Source: JBBTVO01 sp038063195
GTDB taxonomy: Bacteria > Patescibacteriota > Microgenomatia > Levybacterales > UBA12049
DNA length: 18,722 nucleotides
NCBI GenBank assembly: GCA_038063195.1
Contig: JBBTVO010000024.1
Span: 1 to 18,722 of the forward strand
Direction of reading: 5' to 3'
The translations under genes were made by a program, and so were the position numbers. Position 1 is the stretch's first letter. Every line of letters starts with the position of its first letter. A model generated the notes under the pieces. It saw only the letters and a list, made by a program, of their open reading frames with translations. It had not been told where the DNA came from and did not search any database. Positions 1 through 5,701 of this stretch are shown one piece after another.

Positions 1-55
1 ACTTGGATGAGAAGTTTATCCTGAGCGCAGTCGAAGGGAATCCAAGTCCGGCAGC
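1..55. repeat. REP-like palindromic repeat, copy 1
   Basis: A 55-base unit identical to 107-161. Its ends carry an inverted pair, ACTTGGAT at 1-8 and ATCCAAGT at 40-47. The interior contains CCTGAGCGCAGTCGAAGG. Read on the other strand, this interior has a TTCG...GCTCAGG core, a form I recognise as widespread in dispersed repeats of uncultured bacteria. The unit may begin before the window edge. No reading frame is associated with it. Confidence 0.85.
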
Positions 56-100
56 ACTTCGGCGCGCTTTGCTTGCTCAGTACAAGCAGAGTGTGGTGAA
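53..100. repeat. Diverged REP-like element between the two identical copies
   Basis: The spacer between the two identical repeats contains CACTTCGGCGCG followed by GCTTGCTCAGTACAAGC. It shares the TTCG...GCTCAG layout with the flanking units without being a copy of them. It therefore looks like a third, diverged member of the same broad family. The boundaries are approximate and family membership is inferred from the core motif only. Confidence 0.45.
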
Positions 101-106
101 GTATTG

Positions 107-161
107 ACTTGGATGAGAAGTTTATCCTGAGCGCAGTCGAAGGGAATCCAAGTCCGGCAGC
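107..161. repeat. REP-like palindromic repeat, copy 2
   Basis: Identical over 55 bases to 1-55 and in direct orientation. Here the inverted arms extend by one base to nine, GACTTGGAT at 106-114 against ATCCAAGTC. The sequence diverges immediately after CCGGCAGC at 161, which fixes the right boundary of the unit. Confidence 0.85.
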
Positions 162-300
162 CAAGTAGTGCGCCCCTATGTGACCGTCGTCCCTATTTAG
201 CCTGATCTGGCTTGTTAAACGCTCCATTTATAGTTAATACTCTCTTGCCACCGAAAATGAACTAGATGTTATTATCGTTACAGTTTTACATGAACTGAGC
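162..300. other. Intergenic stretch with no recognisable feature
   Basis: Between the repeat cluster and the promoter of the TIR-like gene I see no convincing ORF, RNA gene, hairpin terminator or repeat. The GC-richer first part, up to about 230, has the composition of the repeat cluster. After that the sequence becomes AT-rich like the following gene. Confidence 0.5.
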
Positions 301-329
301 TTGACACGGGATTGGATTTGTGTTACATT
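301..329 (+). promoter_or_regulatory. Sigma70-type promoter of the TIR-like gene (leaderless)
   Basis: A perfect -35 TTGACA (301-306), a 17-base spacer, and a -10 TACATT (324-329) preceded by TGT as an extended -10. The -10 ends 6 bases before ATG 336, so the expected transcription start falls on or next to the start codon and there is no room for a Shine-Dalgarno site. Confidence 0.72.
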
Positions 330-335
330 TTATTC

Positions 336-1412
336 ATGGACAAAAACACAGAAGAAAAACAAAAAGATATTGCAATTCGCAGTGAATTTCCAAAAGATAG
401 TTTTGAAGAAGCTTTACAGATTGCTCAAGCAATCGAAGAAAAAAACAGCGGCAATCCTCTTCCTCCGCAAGAAGTAGCCATAGCTATTAATAGAAGTCCA
501 GGAAGTTCTGCTTTTAGAATTTTGCTTTCTTCATCAAATAAATATGGTCTTACTACAGGTAGTTTTAATACTCCAAGAATCACTGTTACTAGCTTAGGAA
601 AGGATATAGTTGAGCCTAAAGAAGAGGAATCTCGAAAATCAGCTATTACGAACTCAATTTTTAAACCCGGATCTTTTTCAAAAGTTTTTGAATATTATAA
701 AGGTAAAAAAGTTCCTGAAACAAGCTTCTTTGAAAATACATTAGTAAGAGATTTTGATATCTCCAAAAAACAATCTAAGGTCTTTGTCGAAATTTTTATG
801 ACAAATGTAAAATACTTGGGGTTAATAATGAATACAACTACCGGTCCTTGGTTTGCAAGTGAGATAGTTTCATCTTCCCTAAAGAAACAAATGCTAACCT
901 CGGAAGAAGAAAATAAAAATAAAGGAGAAGATATGCACGAAGACGACGTCCCCGTATTACCAGAACAGGATATTCCATCAAAAAAAACAACACCGCAAAA
1001 AGTTTTTATTAGCCATGGACATAATAAGGAGATCGTAAAACAACTTAAAGAACTACTTACCTTTGGTAAATTTATACCTGTAATTGCTGAAGAAAATGAT
1101 ACTACCTCCATTCCTGTACCTGATAAGGTTTTTAACGAAATGAAGAATTGCTTTGCCGGCATTATACATGTTGAAGGAGAACAAAAAATGCTCGACTCTC
1201 AGGGTAAAGAATACACTATTTTAAATCAAAATGTACTCATTGAGATAGGAGCAGCTCTTGCGTTATACGGTAAGAACACAATTTTACTAGTTGAGAAAGG
1301 AACTCAATTACCATCTAACTTACAAGGCTTGTATAAATGTGAGTACGAGGGAGAAAAGCTTGATTATGATGCCACAATGAGATTGTTAAAAACCTTTAAT
1401 GATTTTTCCTAA
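336..1412 (+). CDS. TIR-like (Cap12/PycTIR-type) nucleotide-binding protein with N-terminal winged-helix-like region
   Basis: 358 residues from ATG 336. A TTG at 312 would add eight residues but lies inside the promoter, so I reject it. The C-terminal domain starts near residue 222 with KVFISHGHNKEI and runs through NQNVLIEIGAALALYG near 299-314. This matches the TIR-like family seen in CBASS Cap12 and Pycsar TIR effectors, where such domains degrade NAD+. E303 in the IEIG motif is the candidate catalytic glutamate. Residues about 20-190 look like two helical or winged-helix-like modules, followed by an acidic linker. No cyclase, STING or other sensor gene is adjacent; upstream are repeats and downstream a zinc-ribbon microprotein. 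A role in antiviral defence or abortive infection is inferred. A metabolic or regulatory nucleotide-binding role is the alternative. Confidence 0.82.
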   Translation: MDKNTEEKQKDIAIRSEFPKDSFEEALQIAQAIEEKNSGNPLPPQEVAIAINRSPGSSAFRILLSSSNKYGLTTGSFNTPRITVTSLGKDIVEPKEEESRKSAITNSIFKPGSFSKVFEYYKGKKVPETSFFENTLVRDFDISKKQSKVFVEIFMTNVKYLGLIMNTTTGPWFASEIVSSSLKKQMLTSEEENKNKGEDMHEDDVPVLPEQDIPSKKTTPQKVFISHGHNKEIVKQLKELLTFGKFIPVIAEENDTTSIPVPDKVFNEMKNCFAGIIHVEGEQKMLDSQGKEYTILNQNVLIEIGAALALYGKNTILLVEKGTQLPSNLQGLYKCEYEGEKLDYDATMRLLKTFNDFS

Positions 1413-1470
1413 TCAGTTTAATGTTTCCTTGAAAACTGTTGTGAAAAATTATATAGGGAGGTGAGATTAT

Positions 1471-1638
1471 ATGCCAAATGATAAAGAACCAACATGCCCA
1501 AAGTGTGGCGAGACCACTTTACATCCAAATGAATATCATAGCGGCTTAAAATTAAATAGAAGGACTGTTAATGGAGTAGTATTCTTGCTTCTTTATTGTG
1601 CTAATTGCGGTGCAATTATAGGTGCTTCTAAAGAATAA
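1471..1638 (+). CDS. 55-residue zinc-ribbon microprotein
   Basis: ATG 1471 is preceded by a strong Shine-Dalgarno sequence, GGGAGGTGA (1456-1464), six bases upstream. The protein has two CxxC knuckles, CPKC at residues 9-12 and CANC at 43-46, separated by a basic stretch (LKLNRR) and a hydrophobic one (VVFLLLY). This is the expected layout of a small zinc ribbon that coordinates one Zn2+ through four cysteines. It starts 58 bases after the TIR-like gene on the same strand, so cotranscription is possible. A weak TTGAAA (1429-1434) could alternatively be part of its own promoter. I do not recognise a named family. Function is unknown; nucleic-acid or protein binding is a guess from the fold. 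Confidence 0.75.
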   Translation: MPNDKEPTCPKCGETTLHPNEYHSGLKLNRRTVNGVVFLLLYCANCGAIIGASKE

Positions 1639-1778
1639 GTTGCTTGCTTATAACGACTAAACGGGTATAGACCGGCGTGCTCAGCACAACCCATAGTAAT
1701 ATAGATAGACCAGCTCGTCTAGTCTCGAAGAAAAATAAATATCTTATGTCGCAGAACATTTGTTCGTTGACGTTGAGC
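1639..1778. other. Intergenic region between convergent units, no clear terminator
   Basis: The 3' ends of the zinc-ribbon gene (+) and lysA (-) face each other across 140 bases. I see short palindromes, GTGCTCAGCAC near 1676 and GAACATTTGTTC at 1754-1765, but neither is followed by a T run on either strand. There is no convincing ORF or RNA gene. Confidence 0.5.
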
Positions 1779-3083
1779 TTAAGTTTGGGAGAAGTCTACG
1801 ATTGTTCCAAAATAATCTTCCATTGTTCTCGGCCTTCTTATCTGGACAACTGGCCCATCAGGTTTTAGTAAAAGTTCTCCTGGAATAAGCTGTCCATTAT
1901 ATTCGTTTGCCATTGCAATTGCATGTGCACCCGCATCATGAATTACAACTAAATCATCCGGATGAATTTCGGGCATTTGCCTCTGTTTAGCAAATTTATC
2001 ATTGTTTTCGCAAAGTGACCCAGTAACATCATAAACCATTTCACGAGGTGCTCCTTCTTTTCCAAGAACAGTTGCATGATGATATGCAGTATCATATATT
2101 GCTACTCTTGGCATGTTCGTAGTACTCCCGTCAAGACCTACGTAATCTCTATATTTTTCAGTTACATGTCTTACCCTTGCTACGTAATATCCATGAGGCC
2201 CGGTAATTGCTCGCCCACACTCCATTGTAATTTGAAGAGGCGTAAGTCCTTTATCTATTATCATTGCTTGATAGTCCCTTTGAACACTTGCGGAAATTTC
2301 CGATATATCTACAGGTTTATGTTCTGGCCTGTAAGGAATTCCAACGCCTCCCCCAAGATTAATAAAGGAAATATCTACACCCAGCTTGCCATGTACTTCT
2401 CCTACTAATTCAAACAACATCCTTGCAGTTTCGGCAAAATATTCAGGGTCTTTCTCATTTGAAGCAATCATTGTGTGAAGACCAAATTTAGTAACACCTT
2501 TCTCTTTTGCCCTTCTATACCCTTCAAATAATTGATCTTTTCTCAATCCGTATTTTGCTTCTTCTGGTTTTCCTATTATTGCATTGCCCTCTCTTAAAGG
2601 TCCCGGATTATATCTGAAACTTAGTGTTGAAGGAAGCCCTACATGTTCTTCGAGATACTCTAAATGAGTTATATCATCCAGATTAATAATTGCACCAAGT
2701 TCAGAAGCTAATGCAAACTGGTCTTCTGGTGTATCATTTGAAGTAAACATTATTTCCTCACCTCTGAAACCAACTCTTTTTGCCATCTCAAGCTCAACTT
2801 CTGAGGAACAGTCTGCACCAAATCCTTCTTCTCTTAAAATTGCTAAAATATGAGGATTGGGCAATGCCTTTACTGCAAAGAAATTGCGAAAACCCGGAGC
2901 CCACGAAAAAGTTTCCATAAAGACTCTTGCGTTTTGACGAATCCCTTCCTCATCGTAAATGAAAAATGGAGTAGGATATTCGTGAGAAATCTGTTCTATC
3001 TGTGCAAGATTGAATGGAAGAGAAGTTTCTTTTACTACTTCCTCTTGGGTTGCTGGTCGCCTCGCAAAGCTTTCTGCTGCCAT
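1779..3083 (-). CDS. lysA: Diaminopimelate decarboxylase family protein (LysA)
   Basis: 434 residues from ATG 3083. The frame is open upstream to ATG 3140, but that would place the promoter inside the gene. It is a group IV (alanine-racemase fold) PLP-dependent decarboxylase, expected to convert meso-diaminopimelate to L-lysine and CO2 in the cytoplasm. Visible motifs are FFAVKALPNP (the PLP-binding lysine), GFGADCSSEVELEMA, the glycine-rich GGGVGIPYRP phosphate-binding stretch, and CENNDKFAKQ with AMANEYNGQ near the C terminus, as in the cysteine-glutamate and tyrosine active-site motifs of LysA. Length is normal for the family. It is a single-gene unit with its own consensus promoter; no other lysine gene lies in the window. 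Another member of the same decarboxylase group is possible but less likely. Confidence 0.85.
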   Translation of the reverse strand: MAAESFARRPATQEEVVKETSLPFNLAQIEQISHEYPTPFFIYDEEGIRQNARVFMETFSWAPGFRNFFAVKALPNPHILAILREEGFGADCSSEVELEMAKRVGFRGEEIMFTSNDTPEDQFALASELGAIINLDDITHLEYLEEHVGLPSTLSFRYNPGPLREGNAIIGKPEEAKYGLRKDQLFEGYRRAKEKGVTKFGLHTMIASNEKDPEYFAETARMLFELVGEVHGKLGVDISFINLGGGVGIPYRPEHKPVDISEISASVQRDYQAMIIDKGLTPLQITMECGRAITGPHGYYVARVRHVTEKYRDYVGLDGSTTNMPRVAIYDTAYHHATVLGKEGAPREMVYDVTGSLCENNDKFAKQRQMPEIHPDDLVVIHDAGAHAIAMANEYNGQLIPGELLLKPDGPVVQIRRPRTMEDYFGTIVDFSQT

Positions 3084-3090
3084 TTGGCCG

Positions 3091-3119
3091 ATTATACTAG
3101 TCCAAGTATTTATTGTCAA
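3091..3119 (-). promoter_or_regulatory. Consensus sigma70 promoter of lysA (leaderless)
   Basis: On the minus strand, TTGACA (3119-3114), exactly 17 bases, then TATAAT (3096-3091): both hexamers are perfect. Only 7 bases separate the -10 from ATG 3083, so the transcript should begin at or beside the start codon. This fixes the start choice for lysA. Confidence 0.85.
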
Positions 3120-3150
3120 AATATTGAATAGGGTAATCAAAAACGCTGGA

Positions 3151-3183
3151 AATGAAAACCCCGCCTTGGTAAAAGACGGGGTT
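3151..3183 (-). terminator. Intrinsic terminator of the secreted-protein gene
   Basis: The arms at 3157-3167 and 3173-3183 form an 11-position stem with one mismatch (AACCCCG pairing with CGGGGTT) and a 5-base loop. On the minus strand it is followed by TTTTCATTT. It lies 20 bases after the stop of the secreted-protein gene and before the lysA promoter, so it separates two same-strand units. Confidence 0.8.
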
Positions 3184-3202
3184 TCGAAGATAAAGAAAAT
3201 TA

Positions 3203-3553
3203 CTATGGTGTTACCGGAGTATTTACCACCGCTGTGTTTGAATTCAGCGTATTGGTTATGGTAACTGTTACGGTTGATGAACCGCTTGTTATACTCGTAG
3301 TTCCGCCGGTATTAAAGCTTGCGGAATTTCCGCCCGTAGATGCTACAATAATTACACCATTGGTAACTACTGCTACATTGCTTTGTATAACCGTCTGCTT
3401 TTTAACTACCTTAATCCTGCATCTGTTGTGCGAGAAAGCTCCATTATCTGAAATTGTGCATGTTTGATCAGCAAATGCAGCACCAGGCAAAAGTGCTCCC
3501 GCCAGAAGAGTTCCTGTAATCAAAGCTCCTGCAATTTTTTTCTTAAAATTCAT
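3203..3553 (-). CDS. Small secreted Ser/Thr/Asn-rich protein with signal peptide
   Basis: 116 residues. The N terminus is a textbook Sec signal peptide: a lysine-rich n-region (MNFKKK), a hydrophobic core (IAGALITGTLLAGALLPG), and a likely cleavage after AAFA before DQ. The mature part has two cysteines (near 32 and 45), suggesting a disulfide, and then a low-complexity beta-prone region rich in T, S, N and V. Start ATG 3553 has a near-perfect Shine-Dalgarno, AAGGGAGGTGA, about 6 bases upstream. The gene follows a leader with its own promoter and an internal terminator, and it has a terminator of its own. I recognise no enzyme or known family. An abundant surface or cell-envelope protein is an inference from composition. 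Confidence 0.8.
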   Translation of the reverse strand: MNFKKKIAGALITGTLLAGALLPGAAFADQTCTISDNGAFSHNRCRIKVVKKQTVIQSNVAVVTNGVIIVASTGGNSASFNTGGTTSITSGSSTVTVTITNTLNSNTAVVNTPVTP

Positions 3554-3572
3554 TTTGCTTCACCTCCCTTCG

Positions 3573-3604
3573 CCCTCCGAAGCTTTATGCGAAGGCGGGT
3601 CGTC
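3573..3604. repeat. GC-rich REP-like palindromic element in the leader
   Basis: A GC-rich imperfect hairpin, CGCCCTCCGAAGC ... GCGAAGGCGGG, sits in AT-rich surroundings between the leader terminator and the Shine-Dalgarno site of the secreted-protein gene. It resembles the dispersed CTTCG...GCGAAGG elements of uncultured bacteria. There is no second copy in this window, so family membership is inferred. Confidence 0.4.
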
Positions 3605-3611
3605 CTGCCAT

Positions 3612-3646
3612 AAAAAAACCAGCACCTAATAAGCTAAGTACTGGTT
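3612..3646 (-). terminator. Intrinsic terminator inside the leader of the secreted-protein gene
   Basis: On the minus strand, a stem of about 12 pairs (outer arms AACCAG and CTGGTT, two G-U pairs inside) encloses a short loop and is followed by seven T residues (3618-3612). It lies between the promoter at 3798-3768 and the secreted-protein start at 3553. It therefore either ends a short independent RNA or acts as a conditional terminator. Confidence 0.8.
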
Positions 3647-3761
3647 ATGTGTAAATTACAAAACTAATTTTATAGGGCAGGTTCATAATGAAATTATTAT
3701 CCGAAGCGGGCAGGATTTCGGAAAATCTACTGCATGTATTTCGTGAAACCATTGCAGCAGT
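3645..3761 (-). other. Leader RNA or small transcript with a 35-codon ORF
   Basis: The region from the expected transcription start (about 3761) to the terminator. An 8-pair stem with one G-U pair forms between CTGCTGCA and TGCAGTAG around an 18-base loop, followed by a small GATTT/AAATC hairpin. The same stretch also reads as an open frame from ATG 3752 to TAA 3645, MVSRNTCSRFSEILPASDNN at its start, without a Shine-Dalgarno. The stop overlaps the first base of the terminator stem. It could be a leader peptide, a microprotein gene or a structured RNA; I cannot decide. I do not recognise a known riboswitch. Confidence 0.45.
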
Positions 3762-3767
3762 TGTAAC

Positions 3768-3798
3768 ATTATAAATTATCGGGGAGAAGAGGTGTCAA
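3768..3798 (-). promoter_or_regulatory. Promoter of the leader and secreted-protein transcript
   Basis: On the minus strand, TTGACA (3798-3793) and TATAAT (3773-3768) are both perfect but separated by a long 19-base spacer. No start codon follows 6-7 bases later, unlike most promoters in this window, so the transcript has an untranslated beginning. Confidence 0.6.
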
Positions 3799-3828
3799 GA
3801 TAACAGAAGAGGACAAACTATACTAATT

Positions 3829-4422
3829 TTATTTTTGGGATTTGTCCTTACTGTTAATAAAGACTGCAATCATTGTCAGTCCGCTTACTAATATCGGAAA
3901 CCAGACTTGAGAAGACCAAGGCTCAGGAATTAGGAATAACACATCAGGAGTCGTAAGACTCTGCGGCCATCTAACTGTTAAGAAAAAATGGGCGTAATAA
4001 ACAATATCCCAGACAGCAAAAGCCCAAAGAAAAACAGCAATTCTTTCTTTAATTTTTTGCGCAGAAATAAAAGCTACCATCCAAAGCATGACTATAGTTC
4101 CCACTTCTCTTATCAACTCAACTGCAAGAAGACTCATCGGGAGCTGTTCTAGAAGAATTTGGTTATTGTAAAACTGATCAGATTGCCTCCAGACATCCAA
4201 AAGAGTTCCTTCATATCCAGGCAGAAGTCCTGCAGCAGCTCTTAGATAGACAACGCAGGAAGCTTCTATTACTCCAAATGCAACTCCAAATACGAAAGTG
4301 AAAAGGAGTGTTCTTTTAGTTATCGAAAGCTTATGCTTTCCGAAATAAAAGAATAAGAAAACCGGAACTAATATTAAAAAATTTACCCAAAAAGGTTTTG
4401 CGAAAAGTTCTATCTCATTCAT
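3829..4422 (-). CDS. Integral membrane protein of unknown function
   Basis: 197 residues with about five membrane segments (roughly 10-28, 36-60, 102-122, 128-150 and 172-190) and a lysine-rich C terminus (SKDKSQK). The longest soluble part, about 62-100, is YEGTLLDVWRQSDQFYNNQ and nearby, probably an exposed loop. ATG 4422 lies 10 bases after the gltX stop on the same strand, with neither a promoter nor a good Shine-Dalgarno. It is most likely the second gene of a gltX unit, perhaps translated by reinitiation. No transport or enzymatic motif is visible and I cannot assign a family. Confidence 0.75.
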   Translation of the reverse strand: MNEIELFAKPFWVNFLILVPVFLFFYFGKHKLSITKRTLLFTFVFGVAFGVIEASCVVYLRAAAGLLPGYEGTLLDVWRQSDQFYNNQILLEQLPMSLLAVELIREVGTIVMLWMVAFISAQKIKERIAVFLWAFAVWDIVYYAHFFLTVRWPQSLTTPDVLFLIPEPWSSQVWFPILVSGLTMIAVFINSKDKSQK

Positions 4423-4432
4423 AACTTAATCA

Positions 4433-5662
4433 TCACTGCGAAAGATTTTTTATGAAAAACTCTTTGCCGTGAATTTGATTTAACTCAAGAATTCCTATTC
4501 CCTGCTCCTTTCCAGTCATTAAAAAATAGATTGTTTTGAAATTGACATCTTCTTTTTTTGAAAAATCTTTGAGAACTGTAAGTAATTTGTCATCCTGCCA
4601 ATTATCCTTTAGTTCTTCATTTAAAAAACTTAATAATCTTCCTGCAAGATCTTTTTCTTCTCTTGTTTTTTTCTTTTTTGAAGCTTGAGAAATTAAATTC
4701 TTAAAATCAGCAAGAGTTCTCATCCTCGATTTTGCAGAAGCTATAAACACACTTGCCTTATCCGAATTAAGAATCTCAAGCACATCTTTATCTTCTTTAT
4801 AAAATTCTTTTAATCTTTTCTCAAGATCACCAACCTCTCTTATCCAAAATCCGTTGAGCCATTCAAATTTCTTGATATCAAAAATAGGATTGGCTGTATT
4901 TATGTCTTTCAAATCAAAAAGCCTAATCATCTCATCAATATTCATCTGTTCGCGGTCACCTCCGGGATTCCACCCAAGAAGCGCCATAAAATTTAAAAGT
5001 GCCTCTTTAAGATACCCTTCTTTTTTGTAATCAAGTGCAGATTTGGCGCCATGCCTTTTGGATAGTTTTGATTTATCAGTGCCCAAAATTACAGGCAAAT
5101 GCGCAAAAATAGGTTGCTCCCATAAGAAGGTTTTGTATAATTGAACATGTTTTGGTGTCGAGGAAATAAATTCCTCACCTCTTATCACATGCGTTATATT
5201 CATAAGCTTATCATCAACTACATTTGCAAAGTTATATGTTGGATATCCGTCTGATTTGATGATTACGAAATCTTCCTGCGTCTCGTTTTTAAAAGTAATT
5301 TTTTTATTACCGACCGCATCATCCCATGAAGTTTCACCAGTTTTGGGCATTTTAAACCTCAGAGCACCTTCATCTTCATAGACTAATCCTTTCTCTTTAA
5401 GAATCTTTGCATGTTCTTTGTAAATAGAGAGTCGTTTAGATTGATAAACTATCTCTTCATCCCAAGAAATGTCCAGCCATTTTAAAATTTCGATAATTGC
5501 ATCCTCGGCTTCTTTTACATAACGTGCCCTATCTGTATCTTCGATCCGGATAATAAATTTGCCATTATTATGTTTCGCAAAAAGAAAGTTAAAAAGCGCG
5601 GTGCGGGTATTTCCAATATGCGGAATTCCTGTGGGACTTGGAGCAAATCTTACTCTCACCAT
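4433..5662 (-). CDS. gltX: Glutamyl-tRNA synthetase
   Basis: 409 residues from ATG 5662. It is a class Ic synthetase that charges tRNA-Glu with glutamate in the cytoplasm. The Rossmann catalytic core opens with VRVRFAPSPTGIPHIGNTR, where HIGN at residues 15-18 is the HIGH signature. IRIEDTDR follows and the KMSKS loop appears as KLSKR at 199-203. The C-terminal anticodon-binding region is short: the usual bacterial enzyme has about 460-490 residues. The frame is open to ATG 5671, but the promoter -10 overlaps that codon, so I choose 5662. Whether it is discriminating, or also charges tRNA-Gln for GatCAB, cannot be told here. Confidence 0.94.
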   Translation of the reverse strand: MVRVRFAPSPTGIPHIGNTRTALFNFLFAKHNNGKFIIRIEDTDRARYVKEAEDAIIEILKWLDISWDEEIVYQSKRLSIYKEHAKILKEKGLVYEDEGALRFKMPKTGETSWDDAVGNKKITFKNETQEDFVIIKSDGYPTYNFANVVDDKLMNITHVIRGEEFISSTPKHVQLYKTFLWEQPIFAHLPVILGTDKSKLSKRHGAKSALDYKKEGYLKEALLNFMALLGWNPGGDREQMNIDEMIRLFDLKDINTANPIFDIKKFEWLNGFWIREVGDLEKRLKEFYKEDKDVLEILNSDKASVFIASAKSRMRTLADFKNLISQASKKKKTREEKDLAGRLLSFLNEELKDNWQDDKLLTVLKDFSKKEDVNFKTIYFLMTGKEQGIGILELNQIHGKEFFIKNLSQ

Positions 5663-5665
5663 AAC

Positions 5666-5695
5666 TTGCATTGTACCTCATGTATTTTCTATACT
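5666..5695 (+). promoter_or_regulatory. Promoter of the 5702 gene (leaderless), interlocked with gltX
   Basis: A weak -35 TTGCAT (5666-5671), an 18-base spacer, and a good -10 TATACT (5690-5695), which ends 6 bases before ATG 5702. It occupies almost the same 30 base pairs as the gltX promoter on the other strand. Confidence 0.62.
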
Positions 5696-5698
5696 CAA
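5670..5698 (-). promoter_or_regulatory. gltX promoter (leaderless), interlocked with the opposite promoter
   Basis: On the minus strand, TTGAGT (5698-5693), 17 bases, then TACAAT (5675-5670), then 7 bases to ATG 5662. Its -35 overlaps the -10 of the divergent gene, and its -10 overlaps that gene's -35. Confidence 0.7.
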
Positions 5699-5701
5699 GA
5701 C

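Noticed and set aside
1..161. CRISPR array
   Set aside because: There are only two identical units with one spacer, the unit is too long at 55 bases, and no cas gene is present. REP-like repeats explain it better.
312..335. TTG start for the TIR-like protein, eight residues longer
   Set aside because: The codon falls in the spacer between a perfect -35 and its -10, so it would not be in the mRNA.
695..1162. Long open frame antisense to the TIR-like gene
   Set aside because: It lies entirely opposite a convincing coding sequence, has no SD or promoter, and has a composition expected of a reverse-strand shadow.
1754..1765. GAACATTTGTTC, a match to the Gram-positive LexA (SOS) box pattern GAAC-N4-GTTC
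   Set aside because: It lies just past the 3' end of lysA with no promoter or gene start nearby to be controlled, and no lexA or SOS gene is in the window. A match this short can be chance.
3084..3140. Longer LysA starting at ATG 3140
   Set aside because: A perfect TTGACA-17-TATAAT promoter lies inside this extension, and LysA homologues do not need it.
3645..3761. 6S RNA, SRP RNA or a known riboswitch class
   Set aside because: I could not match the conserved core of any of these. The region is kept only as an unclassified leader or small transcript.
5570..5701. N-terminal extension of the 5702 protein by 44 residues
   Set aside because: It is antisense to the conserved start of gltX and upstream of the apparent promoter. 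The extension has no recognisable sequence, whereas the membrane anchor fits a start at 5702.
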